A DNA stretch of 64,000 bases from Xylanibacter caecicola (lineage in GTDB: Bacteria; Bacteroidota; Bacteroidia; Bacteroidales; Bacteroidaceae), in contig NZ_JABKKJ010000011.1 in the NCBI RefSeq assembly GCF_013166515.1, positions 1-64,000 on the forward strand, read 5' to 3'. Positions 1 through 9,163 of the stretch are shown piece by piece. The notes beneath the pieces are model-generated. The model saw only the letters and a program-made list of their open reading frames with translations, did not search any database and was not told the origin of the DNA. Positions within the stretch are counted from its first letter, which is position 1; every line of letters begins with the position of its first letter. Made by a program: the position numbers and the translations under genes.

Positions 1-1
1 T

Positions 2-76
2 ATCCTGCTGTTGTCCGCTCTCGGGGGCGGTCTCGTCCGCCCCCGCCGCTCGGGCAGCCCCTCACGAGAGGAGTGA
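2..76 (+). CDS. Possible 3' end of a gene entering from the left
   Basis: An open frame runs from the window edge to a TGA at 74-76, giving 24 codons that begin with a short hydrophobic stretch (ILLLSALGGG) and end in a basic, serine-rich tail. It could be the last membrane segment and cytoplasmic tail of a plus-strand membrane protein converging on nudC. The piece is GC-rich and too short to identify. Frame 1 is also open to position 81, so chance is a real alternative. Confidence 0.2.
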   Translation: MLLLSALGGGLVRPRRSGSPSREE

Positions 77-95
77 GGTAATGGCTATTCCATAA

Positions 96-893
96 TCAAA
101 GTTTTGCACTTCGATTTGGAAGCTTCACCTTTAGTTTCAGCCAGTTGTCTATCAACTTGCGGGCAATGGAGAGCTTTTCCGGGATTACGGGAAGGCTGTC
201 TATGTGAAACCAGCCGGCGGTCTTGAGTTCTTCCTGTTGTATATGTATCTCACCGCCTGCATATTCGGCATAGAAGCCGACCATAAGTCCGTTGGGGTAG
301 GGCCATGGTTGTGAACCGAAATACTCGATGTTCTTTACTGTCAGTCCTGTTTCCTCGGCTATCTCGCGCTCAACGGCATGTTCGAGTGTCTCTCCTGTTT
401 CCACAAAGCCTGCGACAAGTCCGTAGAAGTTGCTTCGGAAGTTGTGGGCACGCACCAATAGTATCTCGTCGCCCTTGTGAACAAGGCATATTACGGCTGT
501 GGCAAGTTGGGGCCATATTTCCCTATGGCAGTTGTCGCAGACTTTTGATATGCCGGTATTCATGCGCATGGGCGAGCCGCATGTGCCGCAGTATTGCGTA
601 GTGGTGTCCCAATATAATATCTCCTCACACTTTCCCGCTTCGAGATATAGCTCGAGAGGCAGCAGGTTGTATGACTTGCGCAGCGGACAAAGCTCGTACT
701 TTGAATCATCTTCGGGAGAAGAAGACAGACTGAATGTCTTTACAATATGACCGCTTTCCGTGTCGATATCGTGCACGTGGCATCCTTTGTTATCCACGGG
801 ACATTCTTCACCTTGCGGTATTGTATATGTGCCGTCCGCCTGTTTTTCAAGTAACAGGTCGGAGTTGTAAAAAGCAAACCAGCATGTATTCAT
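96..893 (-). CDS. nudC: NAD+ diphosphatase NudC (Nudix hydrolase)
   Basis: This 265-residue protein should hydrolyse NAD(H) to NMN(H) and AMP; NudC enzymes also remove NAD caps from RNA 5' ends. A four-cysteine zinc ribbon is visible (C102, C105, C119, C122). It is followed by a Nudix box at about residues 162-184 (GFVETGETLEHAVEREIAEE region), and then by the SQPWPYPN segment (about 194-201) that marks the NudC subfamily within the Nudix fold. The N-terminal third is the poorly conserved NudC-specific domain. The length is normal. It lies 45 nt downstream of the secreted phosphoesterase gene on the same strand and may be co-transcribed with it. The call is firm; cellular substrate preference cannot be read from sequence. 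Confidence 0.93.
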   Translation of the reverse strand: MNTCWFAFYNSDLLLEKQADGTYTIPQGEECPVDNKGCHVHDIDTESGHIVKTFSLSSSPEDDSKYELCPLRKSYNLLPLELYLEAGKCEEILYWDTTTQYCGTCGSPMRMNTGISKVCDNCHREIWPQLATAVICLVHKGDEILLVRAHNFRSNFYGLVAGFVETGETLEHAVEREIAEETGLTVKNIEYFGSQPWPYPNGLMVGFYAEYAGGEIHIQQEELKTAGWFHIDSLPVIPEKLSIARKLIDNWLKLKVKLPNRSAKL

Positions 894-938
894 ATATATA
901 TAATAGGTATACGTTCCTTATTAATATGGAAACAATTT

Positions 939-2675
939 TCATTTATCGCCGAACAGCAGGCGGTGGTCACGCTTTATGGCTTCCGTTGTCCACTCTTCCG
1001 GTACGAAACGCCAGTTGTTGTTGGCGCCCGGATTTATTGTTCCTTTCTTCTCTATCTCCTGCATCAGATAATGTCGCAGGTCCCTTTCGCTTTTGTATAT
1101 TATCCTGTTTTTCAGTTCATCGTGCGGAATGCCGGCACCCTTCGTCAACAGTTCGCCGCCGCCGTTGCCACGATAGCTGTTCATCACCACGCGATACATG
1201 GCGGCTTTATCAAATGGTTTTCCATCGCTCATGCGCAAGATGTGCACCTTTTCGCCGTCGGGGCGTGTCACGTCCACTTCATAGTCTATTCCCGCAGCGC
1301 TGTCAAAGTTGAACGTCATGTTGCGGAACATACTGTGTCTTCCGCCGGTCAATGCAGCGGTATCCAACAACAATATATGGTCGTCTGCCGATTTCATGGT
1401 GTTTACCCACAGGTCGTAACTCATCTCAAGATGCTTTCTTACCTCCTCGCCCGTAAGCGTCATCACGTAAAGCTGGTTCTCATACTTGTAAAGGTTGAAC
1501 ATATCGCTTACGTATATGTCGCCTGCTTCTATGCCGGCATCGACGGAAAGAGGAGCATTGAACGATATGTCCGCTCCCGTTATTTGCAGTTGCAGATTGT
1601 GAATAAGGTCAACGAATGCGGAACTTCCGAAGAAGCTGTCCCTTGTGTATATGCCTTTGGCAAATGTTCCTATCTTTTTGCCCACGTACGAGTTTATGTC
1701 TTCCGTCACAGATCTGAACCTTTCCATGTATTCTTTGTCCGCATTGCATGCCGCAATGTCCGTTATCCTGCCCGTTACAGTCTTCTCTTTTACACGCCCG
1801 TTGTCAAGTGTAAGCGTTATTTCCGCATCGGCAACGGCAAGTGCATTGTTTGCCGGATTGAGACATAACACCTGCTTGCCCTCCGTGTTGGTTATCTGTC
1901 CGCAGTATCGCGAATGGTCGTGCCCGAATATAATAAGGTCGAACCCCGCCACCTCGCGTGCCACTTTTAATGTTGCATCCTCGTAATACGTTTCGGTGGT
2001 TATGCCTCCTTCCTTGCCCGAGTGGAACAGTCCGATGACGACATCGGGGTTTTCGTTCTTCTTTATGTATTCCATCCAGTGGCGTGCAGATGCTGTCATT
2101 TCTTCAAAGCGCATGCCCTGCCACAGGTCCTCGGTAAGCCAATTGGGGATTGCCGGTGTAAGAAGTCCCAGAACTGCAATCTTTATTCCGTCCTTGCATA
2201 TCATCTTGTAAGGGCGCAGATAGGGCTTGCCGTTGTCGGTTCTTACTATGTTTGCACCAAGTACCGGGCATTTTACCTCGTTTATCCACTTGTCATATAC
2301 CGCATGTCCGGTCTCCACATCATGATTTCCTATGGTCTGTGCATCGTAGCCAAGATAGTTTATGACCTCTGCCGCAACGTTTGTAACGTCATTCTTCACA
2401 TAGTTGAAGTAGTAGCACGTGGGTTGTCCCTGCAGTATGTCGCCGTTATCCAGCATGATGAGGTTGTCTCCGTATTCTTTTCTCATCATGCCGGCGTATG
2501 TACTAAGTCTTGCCAACGAGCCTTTTGTCTCCTTGCGCTCTATGAAGTTGTACGGAAAGAAGCATCCGTGTACGTCACTTGTGCCCAGCACCCGTAACTT
2601 TACAGTTTTTGTATCAGCCATCGATGATAAGTTAATGCAGATTATGAAAGCGGTAAAAGCAATAAGTCTTTTCAT
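939..2675 (-). CDS. Secreted 5'-nucleotidase / cyclic-nucleotide phosphoesterase (UshA/YfkN-like)
   Basis: This 578-residue protein has an N-terminal signal peptide (about residues 1-20). A calcineurin-like metallophosphoesterase domain shows the metal-binding blocks: D34-V-H36, GDILQGQP (78-85), GNHD (116-119), FHSG (217-220) and GHDH (251-254). The C-terminal half carries the 5'-nucleotidase substrate-binding domain, with an NSYRGNGGGE-type block near residue 500. The family dephosphorylates nucleotides, 2',3'-cyclic nucleotides or UDP-sugars in the periplasm to salvage nucleosides and phosphate. The exact substrate is not predictable. It is flanked by nudC (nucleotide turnover) and the propeller-AraC regulator, both on the same strand. 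Confidence 0.85.
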   Translation of the reverse strand: MKRLIAFTAFIICINLSSMADTKTVKLRVLGTSDVHGCFFPYNFIERKETKGSLARLSTYAGMMRKEYGDNLIMLDNGDILQGQPTCYYFNYVKNDVTNVAAEVINYLGYDAQTIGNHDVETGHAVYDKWINEVKCPVLGANIVRTDNGKPYLRPYKMICKDGIKIAVLGLLTPAIPNWLTEDLWQGMRFEEMTASARHWMEYIKKNENPDVVIGLFHSGKEGGITTETYYEDATLKVAREVAGFDLIIFGHDHSRYCGQITNTEGKQVLCLNPANNALAVADAEITLTLDNGRVKEKTVTGRITDIAACNADKEYMERFRSVTEDINSYVGKKIGTFAKGIYTRDSFFGSSAFVDLIHNLQLQITGADISFNAPLSVDAGIEAGDIYVSDMFNLYKYENQLYVMTLTGEEVRKHLEMSYDLWVNTMKSADDHILLLDTAALTGGRHSMFRNMTFNFDSAAGIDYEVDVTRPDGEKVHILRMSDGKPFDKAAMYRVVMNSYRGNGGGELLTKGAGIPHDELKNRIIYKSERDLRHYLMQEIEKKGTINPGANNNWRFVPEEWTTEAIKRDHRLLFGDK

Positions 2676-2741
2676 TACATTATTTTTTATTCCTTTGTCT
2701 GACGGTCAATGCCCAATGGTGCACGCCCACCGCCCGTTTGT

Positions 2742-5700
2742 TTACTGTTCCTGTTCGTCCGGCGATGCCTCGACAGTGTTTCTGTTTGTGCTTGCCGGTT
2801 TCTTGCTCCTTGCATCTTCACGATACTTTGTCGGTGTCATGCCCATCTTCATCTTGAATGTGCGGGTGAAATAAACCGGATCATTGAACCCTGTCTTATA
2901 TGCAATTTCCTGTATTGTGATATTGGAGTTCTCCAGATACATTATAGCCTTCTTCAATCTGAAGTCACTTATAAGTTCTTTCGGTGACAATCCCGTCAGT
3001 GATTTCACCTTGTTATAGAATGATGTTCTTGACAACGACGAGTTCTCAAGCATGTTTTCTATCTTTATATTCGCATCGGTGTAGTGTTCCTCCAGCCAGT
3101 CGAGAAGCTGTTTTACAAACTCGTAATCATCATCATGCTTGAAGGCAACTTCCTGCGGTCCGACCTTTATGACCTTCATGTTCTCCAGGTTTATCTTGCG
3201 CTTCTTTCTCATCCAGAAGTATATGCCGCAGCCAAGGACTATCAATATTATATATATCCACAGTGCCACAGTAGAAGCCCAAAAGTATGGAGGAACCTTA
3301 ACCGTGATTTCCGCTATCTCATATTTATCGGGCGATTCGAGCAGAAATGCCTTTACCTTGAATTTGTATGTTCCGGCAGGTATGTCATAGAAACTTGCCA
3401 TGTGCGTGGCATCGGCATTGTGCCATTCGTCATCATATCCTTCGAGCATATACTGATAGTGTACCCTGTGCTGCAGATGATGGCTTAGTGATGCGAAGCT
3501 AAAGGCAAATGCACTCGACCTGCTCGGAAGTTTAACGTAGTTGCTGTCCGGGATGTAGTAATCGTAGAAATCGTTCAGACGCGGACTTACAATCTCGCTG
3601 TTGATATAGAAATTTGTTATTTTCAGTTTGAGATCTTCGTTCTTAGGCATAGAGAAGTTCTTTCTGTCTATTAGATAATATCCGTCAAGAGTGCCGAAAA
3701 ACAGTTGCCCGTTGTTGAGTTGCGTGGCGGCACACTCCGAGCAGCTAACGTCTCCTATTCCGTCTAATGACGAGAATATTGCAAACTGCTGTTTCTCTGG
3801 ATTGAAAGAACATATTGTCTGTTCGGTGGTGAACCATACGGTCCCTTTATTGTCGAACGTGATGCTTTTTATCTCACTGGACGGCAGTCCGTTCTTGTCG
3901 CTGTATGTTTCGAACATCCATCCTCCGTCTTTATCCTTCTGCACAGCCCGGCTGAGTCCTCCGCTGTTTGTTGCAATCCACATCCGTCCGTCTTTTGCCT
4001 TTGCTATTTGTATGATATCATAACTTTCCAACGGTCCCAGATTACCATTGTAGTTTTTTGTCTGTTTCAGTTGTGTGCTGCCTATTTTCTTTGTCTTGGC
4101 ATTATAGTTGAATAGTATTATTCCGTCGGATGTTCCTGCCCATACAAGTCCGTCATTGTCCACGGCAAGAGTTCTTATTCTTCTGTACAGTTTGTTCTGA
4201 ATGTCACTGACAGTGTTATTGGCATTGATAAAACCATTGCCGTCGTTTCCGCCCGGCAACATGTTTATTCCTCCGCCGAATGTAGCAACCCAAATGTTGC
4301 TTTTCTTGTCCTCTGCGGTACAGTATACATTATCCGAACTTATGCTTTGTCTGTTCTTTTCATTGTGACAGAAATGTTTCATATTGTATCCTCCGTTTCC
4401 GTCGGCAGTCATTCTGTACAGTCCGTTCCCTTTGGTGCTCATCCATATATTCCCGTTGTGGTCCTGCATCAGATGATATATCCTGCCGATGTTCTCTCCT
4501 TCGGAGTTTTTGTCTATTACAGTTCTTTTTCCATTGTCAAAGATATACAGCTTTCCCGCCTTGCTTCCAATGAACAGTTTTCCGCTTTTCTTATCCTGTA
4601 GTATTGCCCTTATTTCATTGGCATCATAGTTTGTGGCATTGGGTTCGAGTTTATATCTTGAAATTTGGTTGTTGAAAAGTTCGAGTTTCTCAAGTCCTCT
4701 TCTTATCGTAGACATCCATATCACACCGTGTGGCATAGGCAGATATGCCGTCAGTGTGTTTGACAAGTTCCAGGGATTATCAGGATTGTTGTGAAAATAT
4801 CTTATTTCATCAGCTTGTCGGTCATAATATCCGAAACCACCATGGTTCATTCTTGCCCATAGAATGCCGTCTTCTTCACAGAACATGCCACCGTTAAGAT
4901 CTATGTCGGGTATGGTGACAATCTGGGTAAAGTCTTTTACATCACCTGTTGCAGGGTTAAGTCGCGATACACCCTGTTTCTCCGTCGAGAACCATAACAG
5001 TCCGTTATTGTCCGCATATATCGAAGAAACATGTTTTTCGTCGAGCTGTTTTATCAGTTTGCGTTGTCTCTTGTTGTCAAGACATAATATTTTTCCCGAC
5101 ATCGTACCTGCGTACAGTTTGTTCTCCTTGCATGTAGCAGCTGTTATATCTTCGCCACCGAAACAGCGGTTGGATATTTTTCCTGTCTTGTTGTCGAGTT
5201 GCATGATACCATTATCGGTTGCCAGCCAAACATTGCCGGAGTTGTCACATACAACGCTATTGACATTTATATTGACCAACGGATAGTTTTTTCTTATAAA
5301 CTTGCTGTTTTTAAGTTTTATACGATAAAGACCGTTGTTGTCAACTATCACATACACGTCTCCGTTTGGAGCAACTGTTATTTTGTGAGTGGTTATAAAG
5401 TTGTAGCCACCGTTTATTCCCTGAAAGGCACTGATGATTTTGTCCGTTCTTCTGTCGAGCACAAATACACGGTTGTCATACATTCTCATCCATATATTGC
5501 CTTCCGGATCTGTATGTATCTGGAGTATTCTGTTGTGAAAATCCGAGATGTTGCTTCTCAGTCCTGTGCTGTAGTTGTAAAACGAATAACCGTCATAACG
5601 GCACAATCCGTTATAAGTAGCAAGCCAAATATAGCCATACTTGTCAGTAATGATATCGGATATTGCATTGCTGGCAAGCCCGTCTTTTGTGGAATAGTGT

Positions 5701-5792
5701 GAAAGTTTTGCTTTAAGGTCTAAAGCATGTATCTCGTTTATGGCAGTCATTGCCAGTATTGACGTTATTATTATTATGGCTGTCTTTTTCAT
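2742..5792 (-). CDS. Membrane one-component regulator: propeller sensor, Y_Y_Y domain, TM helix, AraC DNA-binding domain
   Basis: This 1016-residue protein has a signal or anchor at 1-23. It is followed by about 14 two-component-regulator-propeller repeats (residues about 30-750; recurring [IV]W[FLAM][AGS]T... strands), a Y_Y_Y immunoglobulin-like domain (about 765-832) and one transmembrane helix (about 838-861). A linker of roughly 30 residues leads to an AraC/HTH_18 domain (about 890-992; IQEIAYKTGFNDPVYFTRTF). There is no histidine kinase or receiver domain between membrane and HTH, unlike the hybrid two-component systems that share this sensor. It therefore resembles the SusR type, in which a periplasmic ligand controls a membrane-tethered activator. 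The ligand, often a glycan fragment, is unknown. No SusCD pair lies nearby; the phosphoesterase downstream or the btu operon upstream are possible but unproven targets. Confidence 0.85.
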   Translation of the reverse strand: MKKTAIIIITSILAMTAINEIHALDLKAKLSHYSTKDGLASNAISDIITDKYGYIWLATYNGLCRYDGYSFYNYSTGLRSNISDFHNRILQIHTDPEGNIWMRMYDNRVFVLDRRTDKIISAFQGINGGYNFITTHKITVAPNGDVYVIVDNNGLYRIKLKNSKFIRKNYPLVNINVNSVVCDNSGNVWLATDNGIMQLDNKTGKISNRCFGGEDITAATCKENKLYAGTMSGKILCLDNKRQRKLIKQLDEKHVSSIYADNNGLLWFSTEKQGVSRLNPATGDVKDFTQIVTIPDIDLNGGMFCEEDGILWARMNHGGFGYYDRQADEIRYFHNNPDNPWNLSNTLTAYLPMPHGVIWMSTIRRGLEKLELFNNQISRYKLEPNATNYDANEIRAILQDKKSGKLFIGSKAGKLYIFDNGKRTVIDKNSEGENIGRIYHLMQDHNGNIWMSTKGNGLYRMTADGNGGYNMKHFCHNEKNRQSISSDNVYCTAEDKKSNIWVATFGGGINMLPGGNDGNGFINANNTVSDIQNKLYRRIRTLAVDNDGLVWAGTSDGIILFNYNAKTKKIGSTQLKQTKNYNGNLGPLESYDIIQIAKAKDGRMWIATNSGGLSRAVQKDKDGGWMFETYSDKNGLPSSEIKSITFDNKGTVWFTTEQTICSFNPEKQQFAIFSSLDGIGDVSCSECAATQLNNGQLFFGTLDGYYLIDRKNFSMPKNEDLKLKITNFYINSEIVSPRLNDFYDYYIPDSNYVKLPSRSSAFAFSFASLSHHLQHRVHYQYMLEGYDDEWHNADATHMASFYDIPAGTYKFKVKAFLLESPDKYEIAEITVKVPPYFWASTVALWIYIILIVLGCGIYFWMRKKRKINLENMKVIKVGPQEVAFKHDDDYEFVKQLLDWLEEHYTDANIKIENMLENSSLSRTSFYNKVKSLTGLSPKELISDFRLKKAIMYLENSNITIQEIAYKTGFNDPVYFTRTFKMKMGMTPTKYREDARSKKPASTNRNTVEASPDEQEQ

Positions 5793-5835
5793 CTTATGCT
5801 TGTGTTTTAGGTCATGGCAGTGTTGTTGCCCTTCT

Positions 5836-5852
5836 TATCTTATGCAAAGATA
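5836..5852. promoter_or_regulatory. Palindromic operator-like site overlapping a -7 box upstream of the AraC-type regulator
   Basis: The sequence TATCTTATGCAAAGATA is a perfect dyad (6-nt arms, 5-nt centre). On the minus strand it contains TATCTTTG (5845-5852), a match to the Bacteroidetes -7 box TAnnTTTG. It lies 44-60 nt upstream of the regulator start. No TTTG is present at the usual -33 spacing, so the promoter assignment is moderate. The same 19-nt core recurs in the 66-bp promoter array near 57.9 kb. Confidence 0.45.
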
Positions 5853-5921
5853 CATAAAAAACGTGATTTTTTATGTTTTTATATATAATAAAGTCAAGCC
5901 ATATACCACATTTAATGTGTG

Positions 5922-6938
5922 TCAGACAAGTCTGCGTCTTGTTATAACGTATATTATTACCGGTGCACCGATGAGCGGTGTTACGGCATTGAGCGGCAAT
6001 ACTCCGCCCGTACACGGCAACACACATATAAAATTGCAAAGCAGTGCCACTGCCATTCCCGATATCATGGTTGCCGGCATTATAATTCTGTGATTGTCTG
6101 TCAATAGGAATATGCGCGCGATATGCGGAACGGCAAGTCCGATAAACGACACAGGACCGCAAAATGCGGTGGTTATGGCAGTCTGCAAACCTGTTACAAG
6201 CAGCAGCAGGTTGCGAACCCTTGTGGTTCTTACGCCGAGGTTCTCGGCATATTGCTCCCCAAGAAGCAGGGCGTTGAGGGGCTTGATGAGAAGAAGCGAG
6301 CATACAAGTCCAAGTATGGTGACGGATGCAAACAGTGGAATGCCGTTCATTGTCACTCCGCCGAAGTTGCCCATTCCCCATATCATATACGACTGTACTC
6401 CTTCTTCGGTTGCGATGAAATTAAGCAGTGAAATGGCGGACGAAGCCATGTATCCCGTCATGATGCCTATGATAAGCAGCATCACGTTGTTGCGGACGAT
6501 GACTGAAAACAGCAGTATTATCAGCATCACTGCCATGGCGCCGGCAAATGCCGCTGTCAGCACGGCGACAAACGAGCCTGCCGATATTGTTCCGGCAGAC
6601 ATGCCTATGCCCGGCGCGAGCATCACTATGGCGACACCGAGGCTTGCACCGCTGTTTATTCCGAATACGGACGGACCGGCAAGAGGGTTGCGGAAAGCCA
6701 CCTGCAACATCAGTCCGCATGCCGCGAGGGACGCTCCGCACAATGCGGCGGTTATTGCCTGGGGCAACCGAGACTCCATTAATATGTATCTCCAGCTTTC
6801 GTTCTCGTGCTCCTGCCATATCAGTATCTTTATCACGTCTTGTAACGGGATGTCTGCCGCACCTACGAAAAGGTTCAGGACGAAGAGTGCAACGACGGAC
6901 AGCGATGTTGATAATATGTATATGCTCTTTCTGTTCAT
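5922..6938 (-). CDS. btuC: Cobalamin ABC transporter permease, BtuC/FecCD family
   Basis: This 338-residue, strongly hydrophobic protein has about ten predicted transmembrane segments. It also has typical FecCD-family blocks: ESRLPQAITAALCGASLAACG near 55-75, GPVSFIGLAVPHIARI near 260-275 and NAVTPLIGAPVI near 318-330. It forms the inner-membrane channel for vitamin B12. Its start overlaps the btuF stop by 4 nt (ATGA), so translation is coupled. The family alone would also fit haem or siderophore transport. The B12 call rests on the cobalamin riboswitch and the BtuB/BtuG/BtuF neighbours. No ATPase gene follows; the next gene is the AraC-type regulator. Confidence 0.88.
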   Translation of the reverse strand: MNRKSIYILSTSLSVVALFVLNLFVGAADIPLQDVIKILIWQEHENESWRYILMESRLPQAITAALCGASLAACGLMLQVAFRNPLAGPSVFGINSGASLGVAIVMLAPGIGMSAGTISAGSFVAVLTAAFAGAMAVMLIILLFSVIVRNNVMLLIIGIMTGYMASSAISLLNFIATEEGVQSYMIWGMGNFGGVTMNGIPLFASVTILGLVCSLLLIKPLNALLLGEQYAENLGVRTTRVRNLLLLVTGLQTAITTAFCGPVSFIGLAVPHIARIFLLTDNHRIIMPATMISGMAVALLCNFICVLPCTGGVLPLNAVTPLIGAPVIIYVITRRRLV

Positions 6939-8062
6939 TTAAGCTTGAAGAAATATTTGGTGTCACCCTTTATTCCGAGGTCGGGATGGGCTATCATGAC
7001 GAAGTCTCGCAACAGTCTTTCCGGATGAAACGGTGTTTCTTCGTAGAAAGTGGAATGCAGAGTGTTGCATCCGTATACTTCGCCGGTCTTGAATGCCTTG
7101 AACTGTCTGTATCCGTTGTATTCCTTGCCGAGAGCGTCGAGCGCGAGAGGCTTGTCGCCGGCATATCTAAGCATCCATATTCCGGCATCGGAAGAGCTTT
7201 CGAGCACCTTTTCGAACGACAGCTGCAGGCTTCCGCTGTTGTCGTTGTCGGCAAACGGATATGCTATCTCGGCGTCTTTTATAATCTGTCCTATCGTGCT
7301 TCTGCCTCCCGGAACATACCACACCGAGCCTGTTTTAGTATCCATGAGTATGGAATTGCTTACTCTCGACGTCTTTGCCAGCGTTTTCAGTTCCATATAT
7401 TCTTTCTCTACGGCATTGAATATGCTGTCCGCCCTTTCTTCGGCGCCCCAAAGCAGTCCGTAGAACTTCATCCACTCGGCGCGCCCCAGTGCCGTCGTTT
7501 CCATATAATCGGCGGCTTCTATTACGGGGATGCCCAACTTGTCAATCTTTCCGTAGCCTCCGCTGTTCCGGAAGGGCGACAGCAGTATCGCGTCAGGGTG
7601 CAGTTCGATAATCTTCTCTATCGCCGGAGCCATGCTGCTGCCGCAGTCGGCAATGCTTCCGTTCTTTACGGCAAGGGAAATACGGGCGTTCTTTATGTAT
7701 GGAACATCGCAAACTCCGGCAATGCTGTTCTCTCTCTTCAGCGACAGCAGCAATACGCTGTGTACCGACGTGCTTATCACCGATTTCTCCAGCGGTATCC
7801 TGATTACCGTGCCTTGGGGCAGTTTTCCGCTGTGTTGCGTTCCTTTTTTTACGAGTATGTATGTATGAAGCGTCTTGCCGGCGTTCCACGGGTCGGTGAG
7901 CGTGACGGTTGTGTAGTCTCTATGCTTCACAATCTTTATATGCTCGGCATACTTCATTGTCATGCTGTCGCCGGCATCTTCATGCCCGGCGGTTGTCTTG
8001 CCGGAGCACGAAGATATCAGAACCGTTGCACATACAACGATATACTTTAATACTCTCCTCAT
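6935..8062 (-). CDS. btuF: Cobalamin-binding lipoprotein BtuF (ABC transporter substrate-binding protein)
   Basis: This 375-residue class III periplasmic binding protein has a lipoprotein signal (lipobox LISSC, Cys about 19) and two lobes joined by a long helix (about 215-245), as in BtuF/FhuD. The start is set at the ATG at 8062, which overlaps the btuG stop by 1 nt (TAATG). The longer upstream frame lacks a signal peptide and runs through btuG. Residues such as GSSMAPAIEKIIELHPDAI (about 133-151) are the usual 'at position x, for reason y' block of this family. It should pass cobalamin from BtuB to BtuC. Ligand assignment comes from the riboswitch-controlled context. Confidence 0.85.
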   Translation of the reverse strand: MRRVLKYIVVCATVLISSCSGKTTAGHEDAGDSMTMKYAEHIKIVKHRDYTTVTLTDPWNAGKTLHTYILVKKGTQHSGKLPQGTVIRIPLEKSVISTSVHSVLLLSLKRENSIAGVCDVPYIKNARISLAVKNGSIADCGSSMAPAIEKIIELHPDAILLSPFRNSGGYGKIDKLGIPVIEAADYMETTALGRAEWMKFYGLLWGAEERADSIFNAVEKEYMELKTLAKTSRVSNSILMDTKTGSVWYVPGGRSTIGQIIKDAEIAYPFADNDNSGSLQLSFEKVLESSSDAGIWMLRYAGDKPLALDALGKEYNGYRQFKAFKTGEVYGCNTLHSTFYEETPFHPERLLRDFVMIAHPDLGIKGDTKYFFKLK

Positions 8063-9141
8063 TATCTGATGAATATCATTGAGTTGGGGCTTATGCCTCC
8101 CGCCGGTACGCTTGATATGTATTTTCCGTCGGCAGCGATGTGATACAGCTTGCTGTCTTCGAAATAATTCGTCAGACCGATGTAGAAGCTGCCGTCGTAT
8201 TCGTTGCGCTCGATCATGTATACCGTGTTTGTGCCCTGCGTCATTACGGCAGGCAGGTTGGTCATCTTCCATTCTTTTGTCTGTCCGGTCTTGGCATTAT
8301 AGATCGAATAGTTTGTCTGATAGTTGATATAGTCAGGTGATGTGGAGTTTGCCATGTACAGATTGTCGCCGTCCGCATACATGTTGCCGGCGTCGGCAAT
8401 CTTCGTGCAGGTCTTTGTCCTTTCGTTGTAGAGCGAGATGTATCTTTTGTAGTTGGCATCGTATGCCATGATGTAGATGTGCCCGTTGTCTTCCTGTATT
8501 CCGAACGGGTTGCTCATTATCTCCACGCTCTCCGCCTTGTCAAACTTGTTGATGTCTATTATTGACAGGGTGTTTGATGCCACGCCCGAGTTTACGCAAT
8601 AGAGCTTGCCGTTGTGCTCTATAATCTGTTCCGGAGTGTTTCCCACCTTCACAGACTTCTCCGGTTTGAGCGTCTTAGCGTCGAAACGTGCCACGTATCC
8701 GCCGTAGCATGTGACGTAGAGCTTGCCGTCTTCTTCCACAAGGTTGCGCGGTTCGCCCAGTGTCGCAAAGTCGGTGTATCTTGCAAGCTCCACTCCCGAG
8801 CCGTTAAGGCGCAGCAATACTTTCGATACGTTCACTACGATGTAGATGTCACCGTCGTGTTCGATCATGTCGTTGGCTGTGTCGCCCAGCTTTATGCCGT
8901 TTTGTGCCTCGTATATGTCGCGGGTGTAAATGGTGTCCTGCGCCGGATCGAGGAATGTGAGGTGCGAGTTGTTGTGTTTGAATGTTCCTTCGGTAAGGAC
9001 GAACGCGCGATAGCGTGGCAGTTCGACTTTTGAACCTTCTTTCCAAGACCAGTCTTCGCTGTCGTCGTCGCTGCATGAGAAGAAACCGAATGAGAGAACC
9101 AGTCCGCAGAGGACCGATAGAAGCATTTTACTTGTTTTCAT
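8062..9141 (-). CDS. btuG: Surface cobalamin-binding beta-propeller lipoprotein (BtuG-like, DUF5074/YncE fold)
   Basis: This 359-residue protein has a lipoprotein signal (GFFSC, Cys about 23). It is followed directly by acidic SDDDSED, a typical Bacteroidetes lipoprotein export signal that sends the protein to the cell surface. The rest is a seven-bladed propeller of YncE/DUF5074 type, with repeats such as DGKLYVTCYGG, HNGKLYCVNSG and DNGHIYIMAYD. Its place between btuB and btuF under a cobalamin riboswitch matches Bacteroides BtuG. There, BtuG sits on BtuB and captures B12 with very high affinity. The fold and location are clear. B12 binding is inferred from context. Confidence 0.82.
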   Translation of the reverse strand: MKTSKMLLSVLCGLVLSFGFFSCSDDDSEDWSWKEGSKVELPRYRAFVLTEGTFKHNNSHLTFLDPAQDTIYTRDIYEAQNGIKLGDTANDMIEHDGDIYIVVNVSKVLLRLNGSGVELARYTDFATLGEPRNLVEEDGKLYVTCYGGYVARFDAKTLKPEKSVKVGNTPEQIIEHNGKLYCVNSGVASNTLSIIDINKFDKAESVEIMSNPFGIQEDNGHIYIMAYDANYKRYISLYNERTKTCTKIADAGNMYADGDNLYMANSTSPDYINYQTNYSIYNAKTGQTKEWKMTNLPAVMTQGTNTVYMIERNEYDGSFYIGLTNYFEDSKLYHIAADGKYISSVPAGGISPNSMIFIR

Positions 9142-9163
9142 AATAACTGTTTTAATGTTTATT

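Noticed and set aside
6548-8050. 500-codon plus-strand open frame across btuC and btuF
   Set aside because: It is arginine/cysteine-rich low-information sequence antisense to two clear genes with coupled starts.
8063-8272. N-terminal extension of btuF into btuG (70 extra codons)
   Set aside because: The extension is antisense-like basic sequence, overlaps btuG, and would hide the lipoprotein signal that begins at the ATG at 8062.
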